Below are positions 51,161-59,092 of a DNA stretch of 64,000 bases, one piece after another. The notes beneath the pieces were generated by a model. It worked only from the letters and a program-made list of their open reading frames with translations, ran no database searches and was not told the DNA's origin. The translations under genes were made by a program, and so were the position numbers. The DNA is from Halomonadaceae bacterium T82-2 (GTDB lineage: Bacteria; Pseudomonadota; Gammaproteobacteria; Pseudomonadales; Halomonadaceae): positions 1 through 64,000 of the forward strand of contig LSBP01000013.1 in NCBI GenBank assembly GCA_001577635.1. Reading direction: 5' to 3'. Position 1 is the first letter of the stretch. Each line of letters starts with the position of its first letter.

Positions 51161-52474
51161 ATGTTGACTCACGAAGAGAACGAGCTCCTCTGCCGTGTCG
51201 AAGGTGATGCCCCCATGGGGCAGATCATGCGTGGCCACTGGCTGCCTGCCTGCCTCTCCGAAGAAGTCGCCGAGCCGGATGGCGATCCCGTCCGGGTACG
51301 CCTCTTGGGGGAAGACCTGGTTGCCTTCCGCGACACTGACGGTCGCGTTGGTGTCATGGACGAGATGTGTCCCCACCGTCGTGCATCATTGGCACTGGGC
51401 CGCAACGAGGAGTGTGGACTCCGCTGCCTTTATCACGGCTGGAAGATGGACGTCGATGGCAACGTACTTGAGATGTCGTCCGAACCATCGGCCTCAAAAA
51501 TGACCGAAAAGGTCAAGCACAAAGCATACCCGACTCATGAGGAAGCCGGTTTCGTCTGGGTCTACATGGGGCCCGCCGAGGAGAAGCCGGAATTCACCGC
51601 ACCGGTATTCCAGCCGACGCCGGAAACCAAGGTGTCCATATCCAAGGTCATCGTCGACTGCAACTGGGCCCAGATTCTGGAAGGAGCCATCGATTCGGCA
51701 CACTCGTCGTCACTGCATTCCACCGATATGGTACCGGCTCGCATCGGTGGCGCCGAAGCCAATGATAAGCTTTGGTTGCGTCCGTCAACGGACAAGGCTC
51801 CGCGTCTGCAGGTACAGAAGACCCGCTTCGGATTCCGCTACGCAGCCATCCGTCGCCCGATCACTGATGCCAAGACGCACGACTACATACGCACGACCCT
51901 GTTCATTGCTCCTTACACGGTACAGATTCCTCCGAACAATCTTTACGATATCGCGATCCTCCACGTTCCAATCGACGATACGCATACCGCATTCCATTTC
52001 ATCGCCTGGGGCGACGAAGCAACCACACCGGATACCGAGTCCTGGCGCAAGTTCCTCGGCACCCAGATTGGCATCGATCTGGACGAGCGTTTTCGCAAAT
52101 TCCGCACTCGCGAAAACAACTACTGGCAGGATCGTCGGATCATGCAGCTCGGCACAAGCTTCACCGGCATCCGCGGCATCCCCAACCAGGATATCGCCAT
52201 GTGGGAAACCATGGGTCCCATCGCCGACCGTACCCACGACCGCCTTGGTGCCAGCGACCTTGCCATCGTCGAATTCCGCCGGCAGATGGTCCAGGCGGCC
52301 AGGACCATGCAGCAGGGTGGACCGGTTATCGGTACTGAGGAGCCGCGTATTCCACATTACAAGCTGAAATCCTTTCAGGGCGTCGTTCCCAAGGAAACAG
52401 ACTGGCGTGAGCTGGGAACCGCTCCCGAGGAAGCCGAACTCTATGCGGAAGAAACAGATACCCAAGCCCAGTAA
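51161..52474 (+). CDS. pht3: Phthalate 4,5-dioxygenase, oxygenase subunit
   Basis: A 437-aa Rieske non-heme iron oxygenase that would hydroxylate phthalate to cis-4,5-dihydro-4,5-dihydroxyphthalate. Rieske cluster ligands are C70, H72 (CPHRRASL), C89 and H92 (CLYHGW). The mononuclear iron site is in EGAIDSAHSSSLHS, with H181 and H186 and the bridging D178; the third ligand Asp lies in the C-terminal half. It groups with Pht3/OphA2-type enzymes that work as single-component oxygenases with the reductase at 47094. First gene of pht3-pht5-TRAP. Confidence 0.95.
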   Translation: MLTHEENELLCRVEGDAPMGQIMRGHWLPACLSEEVAEPDGDPVRVRLLGEDLVAFRDTDGRVGVMDEMCPHRRASLALGRNEECGLRCLYHGWKMDVDGNVLEMSSEPSASKMTEKVKHKAYPTHEEAGFVWVYMGPAEEKPEFTAPVFQPTPETKVSISKVIVDCNWAQILEGAIDSAHSSSLHSTDMVPARIGGAEANDKLWLRPSTDKAPRLQVQKTRFGFRYAAIRRPITDAKTHDYIRTTLFIAPYTVQIPPNNLYDIAILHVPIDDTHTAFHFIAWGDEATTPDTESWRKFLGTQIGIDLDERFRKFRTRENNYWQDRRIMQLGTSFTGIRGIPNQDIAMWETMGPIADRTHDRLGASDLAIVEFRRQMVQAARTMQQGGPVIGTEEPRIPHYKLKSFQGVVPKETDWRELGTAPEEAELYAEETDTQAQ

Positions 52475-52513
52475 GGTATCCAGCTGATAAACGACGACCG
52501 ACCAGGAATGCCG

Positions 52514-53506
52514 ATGAACAAGCTAGAACTCTCAATTGCGGTAGGCAACTATGATCGCATGCGCCCACTGATCGACGGGGAGGTGCAGATTGACGGCGTG
52601 GATCCGGTATTCATGCTTCACGACCCGGAAGAGATATTCTTCCGTGCTTTTCGCCATGCCGAATTCGACATCACCGAGCTTTCACTGAGCAGCTTTTCGG
52701 TGAAGACCGCGGCAGACAATTGTCCTTATGTGGGGGTCCCCGTGTTCCCCTCACGCGCCTTTCGCCACACCTCGATCTATATCCGCACCGACCGCGGCAT
52801 CGAAACTCCCGCGGACCTACGCGGCAAGCGCATCGGGGTACCGGAGTACCAGCTCACTGCCAACGTCTGGGCACGACTGTTTCTCGAAGAAGATCATGGG
52901 CTGAAGCCCAGCGATGTTACCTGGCTGCGCGGCGGGTATGAGCAACCGGGGCGGGTCGAAAAGATCAATCTCGATCTGCCGGAGGGGGTAAATGTAGAAA
53001 ACATCCCCGAGGGGGAAACGCTTTCCGGTATGCTGGCCTCGGGAGAACTGGACGCAGTGATGGGGCCTCGCGCGCCGTCTTGTTTCGATCGTGGACATCC
53101 TCATGTGGGCTATCTCTATGCCAACCCGCAGCAGGCAGCATCGGATTGGTACCGCCGTACCGGTATCTTTCCGATCATGCATCTATTGGGTATTCGCAAG
53201 ACCTTGGTCGACCGCCATCCATGGTTACCATTCTCGGTCTACAAGGCTTTTGAGCAATCCAAGGCGTTGGCCGTAGCCAAGCTCAGTGACACTGCTGCCA
53301 CAAAAGTGACGCTCCCCTTCGTCGAGGACCAGCTCCGTTCTGCAAGAAAACTGATGGGAGATGACTTCTGGTCATATGGCTTTTCGAAAAACCGAAAAAC
53401 CCTCGAACGCTTCTTGGAACAGCACTATTCTGAAGGCCTCTCAAGCCGGCAACTAACACCGGAAGACCTTTTCCACCCATCCACTCTGGAAAGCTTCAAA
53501 ATATAA
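52514..53506 (+). CDS. pht5: 4,5-dihydroxyphthalate decarboxylase
   Basis: A 330-aa cytosolic enzyme with a periplasmic-binding-protein-like fold but no signal peptide, as in Pht5. Segments are LELSIAVGNYDRMRPLIDGEV, FRAFRHAEFDITELSLSSF, YVGVPVFPSRAFRHTSIYI and LYANPQQAASDWYRRTGIFPIMHLLGIRK (in two parts). It converts 4,5-dihydroxyphthalate to protocatechuate, which the pca genes then consume. AGGA lies 6 nt before ATG 52514; ATG 52508 is also in frame. Confidence 0.93.
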   Translation: MNKLELSIAVGNYDRMRPLIDGEVQIDGVDPVFMLHDPEEIFFRAFRHAEFDITELSLSSFSVKTAADNCPYVGVPVFPSRAFRHTSIYIRTDRGIETPADLRGKRIGVPEYQLTANVWARLFLEEDHGLKPSDVTWLRGGYEQPGRVEKINLDLPEGVNVENIPEGETLSGMLASGELDAVMGPRAPSCFDRGHPHVGYLYANPQQAASDWYRRTGIFPIMHLLGIRKTLVDRHPWLPFSVYKAFEQSKALAVAKLSDTAATKVTLPFVEDQLRSARKLMGDDFWSYGFSKNRKTLERFLEQHYSEGLSSRQLTPEDLFHPSTLESFKI

Positions 53507-53560
53507 AGAACAACTCATTCACAACAACAAATTATCAAACCTGACAAAATGGTGAATACA

Positions 53561-54556
53561 ATGAACAAGCTCATCAAGAAGGCACTCTGCACGGCAGCCA
53601 TTATCGCTCCAAGCCTTCTCCTGAACCCTGCCTCAGCACAGACTTACGACATGACAGTAGCCGGTGCTTCACCAGGTGGATTATGGTCACTTTTGGGGGC
53701 CGGCATCGATTCAGCAATGAAGGCCGAGTATCCTGGCTCGACAATCACCTACCAAACATCTGGCGGTGGCCTTGCCAATGTTGCCGTCCTGGAGCGTGAC
53801 GATGCCAGCCTCGCGATCATCGAGGATGCGGTATTGAAGTTGGCACAAGATGGGTCGGCACCGTTCCGGGAGCCGATAAAGGACATCAGAGTAATTGCCA
53901 ACCTTTATAATTGGGCTCCCATGCAAGCCGTCATGCGGAAGGATTTTGCCGAAAAGTACGGAATCAAGACATTTTCAGACATTGCCAAGGTCAAGCCACC
54001 GATCACGATCGCTATCAACAAGCGAGGCAATATCGCCTCCAGCGTTGCCATGGATATGCTGAATGAAATCGGCGCAGGACCTAACAAGATTAAGAGCTGG
54101 GGTGGAAAAATCATTTATGCAGCTTCCGGAGAGCAGTCCAGTCTCATCCAGGATCGCCGCATCGACATGTTCCTGAACAGCCTGTTTGTGCGCCAGAGCT
54201 CAATTCTCCAGGCAAGCAACAGTATTGACCTGACTCTGTTGCCTCTTTCAGAGAAGACGGTCAAGGCGGTGGATGAAAAATCAGGAACCAAGCCCTTTAT
54301 CATCCCCGGCGGTGCCTACAAGTGGGCTCCCCAAGCTATTCCTACCGTGACGATCAGCGCCGCTCTGGCAGTACGCAGCGACATGGACGACAAGACTGCA
54401 TACAACATCACCAAGGCCCTGTTTGAAAACTACAAGAAGATTGCCACCGTTCATCCCGCGATGAAAGGGCTGACACCCGAGGTCATGGCTTCCTCTGAAG
54501 GCGTCCCCTATCACGAAGGCGCCATTCGCTACCTGAAGGAAGCGGGGCTTCGTTAA
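53561..54556 (+). CDS. TAXI-family TRAP transporter receptor
   Basis: A 331-aa periplasmic receptor of the TAXI class: signal peptide (MNKLIKKALCTAAIIAPSLL then LNPASAQ), then the family start YDMTVAGASPGGLWSLLGAGIDSAMKAEYPG and the repeat-like TAXI fold. An in-frame ATG is at 53549, but GGTGA sits 5 nt before 53561. Together with the fused permease downstream it should take up phthalate or a related dicarboxylate; known phthalate importers are usually MFS or ABC, so this would be a different kind. Inferred from operon position. Confidence 0.88.
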   Translation: MNKLIKKALCTAAIIAPSLLLNPASAQTYDMTVAGASPGGLWSLLGAGIDSAMKAEYPGSTITYQTSGGGLANVAVLERDDASLAIIEDAVLKLAQDGSAPFREPIKDIRVIANLYNWAPMQAVMRKDFAEKYGIKTFSDIAKVKPPITIAINKRGNIASSVAMDMLNEIGAGPNKIKSWGGKIIYAASGEQSSLIQDRRIDMFLNSLFVRQSSILQASNSIDLTLLPLSEKTVKAVDEKSGTKPFIIPGGAYKWAPQAIPTVTISAALAVRSDMDDKTAYNITKALFENYKKIATVHPAMKGLTPEVMASSEGVPYHEGAIRYLKEAGLR

Positions 54557-54597
54557 TTCATTAGCCCGGCATACTTTCGCTGCTGAGGATGATTCCG

Positions 54598-56511
54598 ATG
54601 ATTCCGTTTTTCCAACTCCTGGCCGGCACGGGAACGAGGCGGCCACTGACGGGTAAACTGGGCATGGCAGTACATGGATGTGCTGCCTTGATAGCCATAG
54701 CGGTCATTTACACCACAACCATTGTGTACGTTGACCTGTATACAATGACTGTCGTTTTCCTGTCCGCAATGCTTGCAGTACTGTTCCTGACCATTAGCGC
54801 AGGCCCCAATAGCCGCACTGATCGCCCCAGCATTCTGGATTGGCTATTTGTGGCGGCCAGCATTGCGGTAGGCATCTATTTCTTCATAGAAAGCGATCGT
54901 ATTGCTGAAAGAATAACCCTCCTTTTCCCGCTGGGGAAAGAGGACTTGATTGCTTCCAGCATTCTGCTCTTTCTTACCATAGAAGCGACACGCCGCACGG
55001 TCGGGATGGGATTGACCAGTGTCGTTCTCCTTTTTCTGGTCTACAACCTGTTCGGCCACGGACTGCCCGGGGCTCTTGGGTTCAGAGAAGTGGGTTACAA
55101 CCACTTCATGGATATCATGATGTTCACATCGGACGGCTTGTTCGGTGTCCCCCTGCGTGTGGCTGCTACTTATGCGTTTCTCTTCGTCATGTTTGGCACC
55201 TTCCTTTCTAAAGCGGGCGGTGCCGAATTCTTCTATAACTTGTCTTCCTCCATCGCAGGCCATAGAACGGGGGGGCCCGCCAAGATTGCAGTAATCTCCT
55301 CAGGGCTCTATGGCACCATGTCCGGTAGTCCGACCTCGGATGTGGTCACGACCGGCTCTGTTACCATCCCCATCATGCAGCGCCTGGGATACAACAAGGC
55401 CCTCTCGGGTAGTGTCGAGGTTGCCGCCTCGACGGGGGGGAGCTTGCTGCCTCCCGTCATGGGGTCAGCGGCCTTCATCATGGCAGAGTACACTGGCATC
55501 GATTATCGGGATATTGCCATCGCGGGGATTATCCCTGCCCTGCTGTACTACCTTTGTGTCTACAGCCAGGTACATATCCGATCGAAAAAACTGGGCCTAA
55601 GCGGGCTTCCCAAGGATGAAACTCCGGCGTTCAGAAGCACCCTAAAAAACGGTGGGCTCTTCATTGTCCCGCTCGTGGCCCTGTCGACCGCACTGGTCAT
55701 GGGATATTCGCCCACTTATGTGGCCGCCATTTCAACCTTCATGGTCCTGGTTGTTGCCGCCTTTCGAAAATCAACCCGCATGGGACCCAGGGCGGTCTGG
55801 AATGCACTCGCGGTTACCACGCTACGCATGGTGTCGGTGGTGGCCGCCTGTGCGGCTGCCGGGCTGGTTATCGGCGGCATATCGATGACCGGGCTGGGCA
55901 GCAAGTTTTCCGATCTGGTCTTCCTTCTGGCCGGCAACAGCGCGTTCCTTGCCTTGGTAATTTCAGCCATCCTGGCCATCATTCTCGGCATGGGCATGCC
56001 AACGCCGTCTGCCTTCATTCTTGCCACGGTCCTGGTTAGCCCGACGTTACTGTCGCTAGGATTCAGCGTTTTGCAGACCAACATGTTCATTCTGTACTTC
56101 GCTGTTCTTTCAGCAATGACGCCTCCGGTAGCCGTCGCCGCCTTTGCGGCTTCTGCGATAGCCGATGCCAAGCCCACGGAAATCGCAATTGGCGCAGTCA
56201 AATTGGCCATAACAGCCTTTATCGTTCCCTTCGCGTTTGTATATGGCGAAGGACTTCTGCTGGTCGGGAACTGGCTTGACATCGCCATCTCCTGTCTGAC
56301 GGCAGTCATTGGGGTGCTGATCCTGAGCATTGCGATCGAAGGCTACTGGCGAAAGAATCTGACAGCATTCCCGAGGGTCGGCTTCGGGGTGGCAGGCCTA
56401 ATGTTTATTATCCCCACCTGGTGGACCGTTATTCTTGCCATCGCAATTTTTGGTGTTTGCTTCATTTCTACGCCACACCTCAGACACAGCAACCACAAAA
56501 TACCTGCGTAA
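54598..56511 (+). CDS. TRAP transporter fused permease (DctQM)
   Basis: A 637-aa membrane protein fusing the small and large TRAP permeases, as is usual with TAXI receptors. Four N-terminal helices (DctQ part, about 20-170) are followed by the DctM part with MSGSPTSDVVTTGSVTIPIM, TGGSLLPPVMGSAAFIMAEYTG and MGMPTPSAFILATVLVSP. ATG 54598 has GAGGA at 8 nt; ATG 54589 is an alternative. Last gene of the operon; an intrinsic terminator follows at 56547-56571. Confidence 0.92.
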   Translation: MIPFFQLLAGTGTRRPLTGKLGMAVHGCAALIAIAVIYTTTIVYVDLYTMTVVFLSAMLAVLFLTISAGPNSRTDRPSILDWLFVAASIAVGIYFFIESDRIAERITLLFPLGKEDLIASSILLFLTIEATRRTVGMGLTSVVLLFLVYNLFGHGLPGALGFREVGYNHFMDIMMFTSDGLFGVPLRVAATYAFLFVMFGTFLSKAGGAEFFYNLSSSIAGHRTGGPAKIAVISSGLYGTMSGSPTSDVVTTGSVTIPIMQRLGYNKALSGSVEVAASTGGSLLPPVMGSAAFIMAEYTGIDYRDIAIAGIIPALLYYLCVYSQVHIRSKKLGLSGLPKDETPAFRSTLKNGGLFIVPLVALSTALVMGYSPTYVAAISTFMVLVVAAFRKSTRMGPRAVWNALAVTTLRMVSVVAACAAAGLVIGGISMTGLGSKFSDLVFLLAGNSAFLALVISAILAIILGMGMPTPSAFILATVLVSPTLLSLGFSVLQTNMFILYFAVLSAMTPPVAVAAFAASAIADAKPTEIAIGAVKLAITAFIVPFAFVYGEGLLLVGNWLDIAISCLTAVIGVLILSIAIEGYWRKNLTAFPRVGFGVAGLMFIIPTWWTVILAIAIFGVCFISTPHLRHSNHKIPA

Positions 56512-56546
56512 AACCAAGGCTCTGATATGACATCGACAGTCTCCGC

Positions 56547-56571
56547 GGCACCCTGTACAGGGTGCCTTTTT
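56547..56571 (+). terminator. Intrinsic terminator of the phthalate oxygenase operon
   Basis: A perfect 7-bp GC-rich stem (GGCACCC-TGTACA-GGGTGCC) followed by TTTTT, 36 bp after the permease stop. Confidence 0.9.
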
Positions 56572-56663
56572 CTTACCCAGTGACCTGTATTGAACCAGGC
56601 AGAAACCCAACCTTTCCTCCACATCGTTATTAATCGACGGTTTATAGAAGAGACCTTACACTG

Positions 56664-57512
56664 ATGTATCACATTGACAAGACAGCTCTTGACCAGGCAG
56701 TCCACGACAACATCGCCGCAGCACTTCTGGAAGATATCGGCAGTGGTGATATTACTGGCCAACTGATCGCTGATGACGTTTATTCTGAAGCCAATCTGAT
56801 GATAAGAGAAAGCGCTATATTGTGCGGCCAGCAATGGGTAAATGAAGTCTTCCGGCAGATTGACCAAAGCGTAAAAATAGAATGGCTGGTTGCAGAGGGA
56901 GACTGGATCGATGAAGACACCGTGCTTTGTAATATATACGGTCCCGCACGCTCTATTCTAAGCGGAGAGCGTAGTGCGTTAAATTTCCTGCAGTTACTGA
57001 CGGGAATCGCCACACGCAGTCATGGGTATGCGTCAATGGTCAGGGATACAGGCGCCAAGCTTCTCGATACACGCAAGACCCTGCCAGGCCTGAGGCTAGC
57101 TCAAAAATACGCGGTCACCTGTGGAGGGTGTCACTCTCATAGGACAGGACTTTATGATGCATTCCTCATAAAGGAGAACCATATTACAGCCTGCGGGGGC
57201 ATCGCCAAGGCGATACATGCGGCACGACTGACAGGAATAAAAGTACCTGTGGAGATAGAAGTCGAAGATCTTTATGAATTAAAGCAAGCCTTGGACTCTG
57301 ACGCTGACATCATCATGCTGGACAACTTTACTCTTGATGACCTCTACACGGCCGTCAACCTCAACAATGGTCGCGCCATACTGGAAGCATCGGGGGGAGT
57401 TAATGAAAAAACCTTGAGCGACATCGCTCGAACAGGAGTGGATTATATTTCTCTGGGGACACTTACCAAGGACATAAAGGCAGCAGACCTTTCGATGCGC
57501 CTCTCGCTCTAG
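56664..57512 (+). CDS. nadC: Quinolinate phosphoribosyltransferase in the phthalate cluster (NadC/OphE-like)
   Basis: A 282-aa nicotinate-nucleotide pyrophosphorylase (carboxylating), which converts quinolinate and PRPP to nicotinate mononucleotide. Motifs: [70 protein letters not shown] (in parts; PRPP-contact Arg and His) and [26 protein letters not shown]. It lies behind its own 90-bp leader after the operon terminator. A similar gene (ophE) is part of the phthalate operon of Burkholderia cepacia DBO1, probably because phthalate resembles quinolinate and disturbs NAD synthesis. Codon use is as AT-rich as in the preceding genes, unlike a typical housekeeping nadC of this genome. Confidence 0.9.
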   Translation: MYHIDKTALDQAVHDNIAAALLEDIGSGDITGQLIADDVYSEANLMIRESAILCGQQWVNEVFRQIDQSVKIEWLVAEGDWIDEDTVLCNIYGPARSILSGERSALNFLQLLTGIATRSHGYASMVRDTGAKLLDTRKTLPGLRLAQKYAVTCGGCHSHRTGLYDAFLIKENHITACGGIAKAIHAARLTGIKVPVEIEVEDLYELKQALDSDADIIMLDNFTLDDLYTAVNLNNGRAILEASGGVNEKTLSDIARTGVDYISLGTLTKDIKAADLSMRLSL

Positions 57513-57638
57513 TTATTTCCTGCCTGGAGAAGACTTTTCAAGAAAATACGGGGCATCATCTTCAAACAACATGCCCCTTGCTTCAGGGTGGCCGACACTG
57601 CTTTACCCGAGCATCCCCGGCGCCCCCCGGACTGACGT

Positions 57639-57674
57639 AAAAACCGTCATGGCGCAATGCCATGGCGGTTTTTT
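57639..57674. terminator. Bidirectional terminator between nadC and aroQ
   Basis: A long stem (positions 57639-57653 with 57659-57674) starting with A-rich and ending with T-rich sequence around CCGTCATGGC / GCCATGGCGG, loop GCAAT. The A tract and T tract allow termination from both strands. Confidence 0.88.
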
Positions 57675-57692
57675 GGCGAGAGCACCGGGAGG

Positions 57693-58124
57693 TCAGGACA
57701 GAGTGTCCAGCGCCAGCAGATAGCCGCGGCTGCCCAGCCCGGCGATCACGCCATCGGCACGCCGCGAGACGTAGGAGTGGTGGCGGAATGCCTCGCGCTT
57801 GTGGATGTTGGAGAGGTGCACCTCGATGACCCGGCCCTCGTAGGCGTTGAGGGCGTCGAGAATCGCCACCGAGGTGTGGGTGTAGGCGGCCGGGTTGATG
57901 ACGATCAGGTCGGTGCCGTCGGTCCTTGCAGCCTGGATGGCGTCGATCAGCTCGCCCTCGTGATTGCTCTGCCGGCAGGTGATATCCCAGCCGTTGATCG
58001 CGGCCTTTTCATAGAGCCGGTTGTTGATGTCGTCCAGCGTCTCGTGACCGTAGATCTCGGGCTGACGGGTGCCCAGCAGATTGAGATTGGGGCCGTGCAG
58101 CACCAGGACCTTGTGGGTACTCAT
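57693..58124 (-). CDS. aroQ: 3-dehydroquinate dehydratase, type II
   Basis: A 143-aa type II dehydroquinase. Motifs: [21 protein letters not shown] with the catalytic Tyr25, [29 protein letters not shown] and [12 protein letters not shown]-type segment (here [13 protein letters not shown]) with the catalytic His. It functions in the shikimate pathway. Beside pca genes it could also serve quinate or shikimate breakdown to protocatechuate, but no dehydroshikimate dehydratase is seen here. Confidence 0.96.
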   Translation of the reverse strand: MSTHKVLVLHGPNLNLLGTRQPEIYGHETLDDINNRLYEKAAINGWDITCRQSNHEGELIDAIQAARTDGTDLIVINPAAYTHTSVAILDALNAYEGRVIEVHLSNIHKREAFRHHSYVSRRADGVIAGLGSRGYLLALDTLS

Positions 58125-58235
58125 GGGGTTGTCTCCAGCGAAGCGTTGGGATCAGGGCGGGCACCGGCGAGAGCCGCCTGCGCGCCCGGCCCCGCTATCT
58201 TCGCAGAAGCATCGAAAGCCAGCGACAGGCCTCGC

Positions 58236-58949
58236 TCACTTCTCGGCCTGCTGAAACGACGACGACACGCTGAAGTTGGTCGAGTTGAGCTTCTGCACCT
58301 CCCGGCGCAGCTGACGACGCTCGCGACGCGAGGCCAGGCGCCGGGTGTCCCAGGACGTGGGGGTCAGCGAGCAGTAGCGGTCGTTGTCCTGCAGCCGGAA
58401 GGTGCGCACGGCGCCGATCGGCATGTCCTCCGGCCCGTAGATGCCGATCAGCCGGATCGTCAGGCTCCTGAACTCGAGGTCACCGCAGGGCCTGTGCCCG
58501 TCCATCTCGATCCCTTCGTCACGAGCCATGCGGCGAATCAGGCCGTCGAAGGTCCCGATGTGCAGGAAGTCGCCCGAACCCAGCGGGCCCTGGCGCGTGT
58601 TCTCCGCCAGCGGCCGGTCGTGCGCGGAGGGCCGTTCGCCGTCCTTCTCGACCGACTCGCCTTCGCTGTACTGCATCTCGAAGTCGGTGACATCCATCAC
58701 GACGGTCCCCTGATTCGTCTCCAGCTCGGCGATGATGTACTCGATGAAGATCGACTCGGCGCTCATGTTGCTGATGATGCACAGTGCATTGATGTCCTTC
58801 TGCTTGCCGCGGTTGATGATCAGCCGCGGGCGACGCTGGCGACGGAACCCCCAGTAGAGCAGCTGCGCGTAGACCAGCCAGATGCACAGCGTGCCCAGGT
58901 TGGTGAAGACGGTCAGCACGGCCTTGTGTTGCGCGATCCACTCGAACAT
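58236..58949 (-). CDS. Membrane-anchored protein of unknown function
   Basis: A 237-aa protein with one N-terminal transmembrane helix (about 10-33, VLTVFTNLGTLCIWLVYAQLLYWGF) and a cytoplasmic domain. I do not recognise a family. The domain is rich in beta-strand patterns (LIINRGKQKDINALCIISNMSAESIFIEYIIAEL) and has a charged linker (about 95-120). The C-terminal tail is strongly basic (RRLASRRERRQLRREVQK). It stands alone between aroQ and glnE, 111 bp from aroQ and with 143 bp to glnE. Possibly a small signalling or scaffold protein. Confidence 0.75.
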   Translation of the reverse strand: MFEWIAQHKAVLTVFTNLGTLCIWLVYAQLLYWGFRRQRRPRLIINRGKQKDINALCIISNMSAESIFIEYIIAELETNQGTVVMDVTDFEMQYSEGESVEKDGERPSAHDRPLAENTRQGPLGSGDFLHIGTFDGLIRRMARDEGIEMDGHRPCGDLEFRSLTIRLIGIYGPEDMPIGAVRTFRLQDNDRYCSLTPTSWDTRRLASRRERRQLRREVQKLNSTNFSVSSSFQQAEK

Positions 58950-59092
58950 GGCCTCTCCCTTTGCCGGTAACCTGAAAAACGCGCCTCCCGCGCGTTCGTG
59001 ACACGTCGCAAGGCCAACGGCTTCTGCCCGCGACGACGCTAGCCTGCATCAAGCATAAGCATAGCCAATACGCCTCGAGAGCCGATCGCCCG

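Noticed and set aside
52514-53506. ABC-transporter substrate-binding protein
   Set aside because: The fold looks similar, but there is no signal peptide or ABC permease, and the sequence and operon fit 4,5-dihydroxyphthalate decarboxylase.
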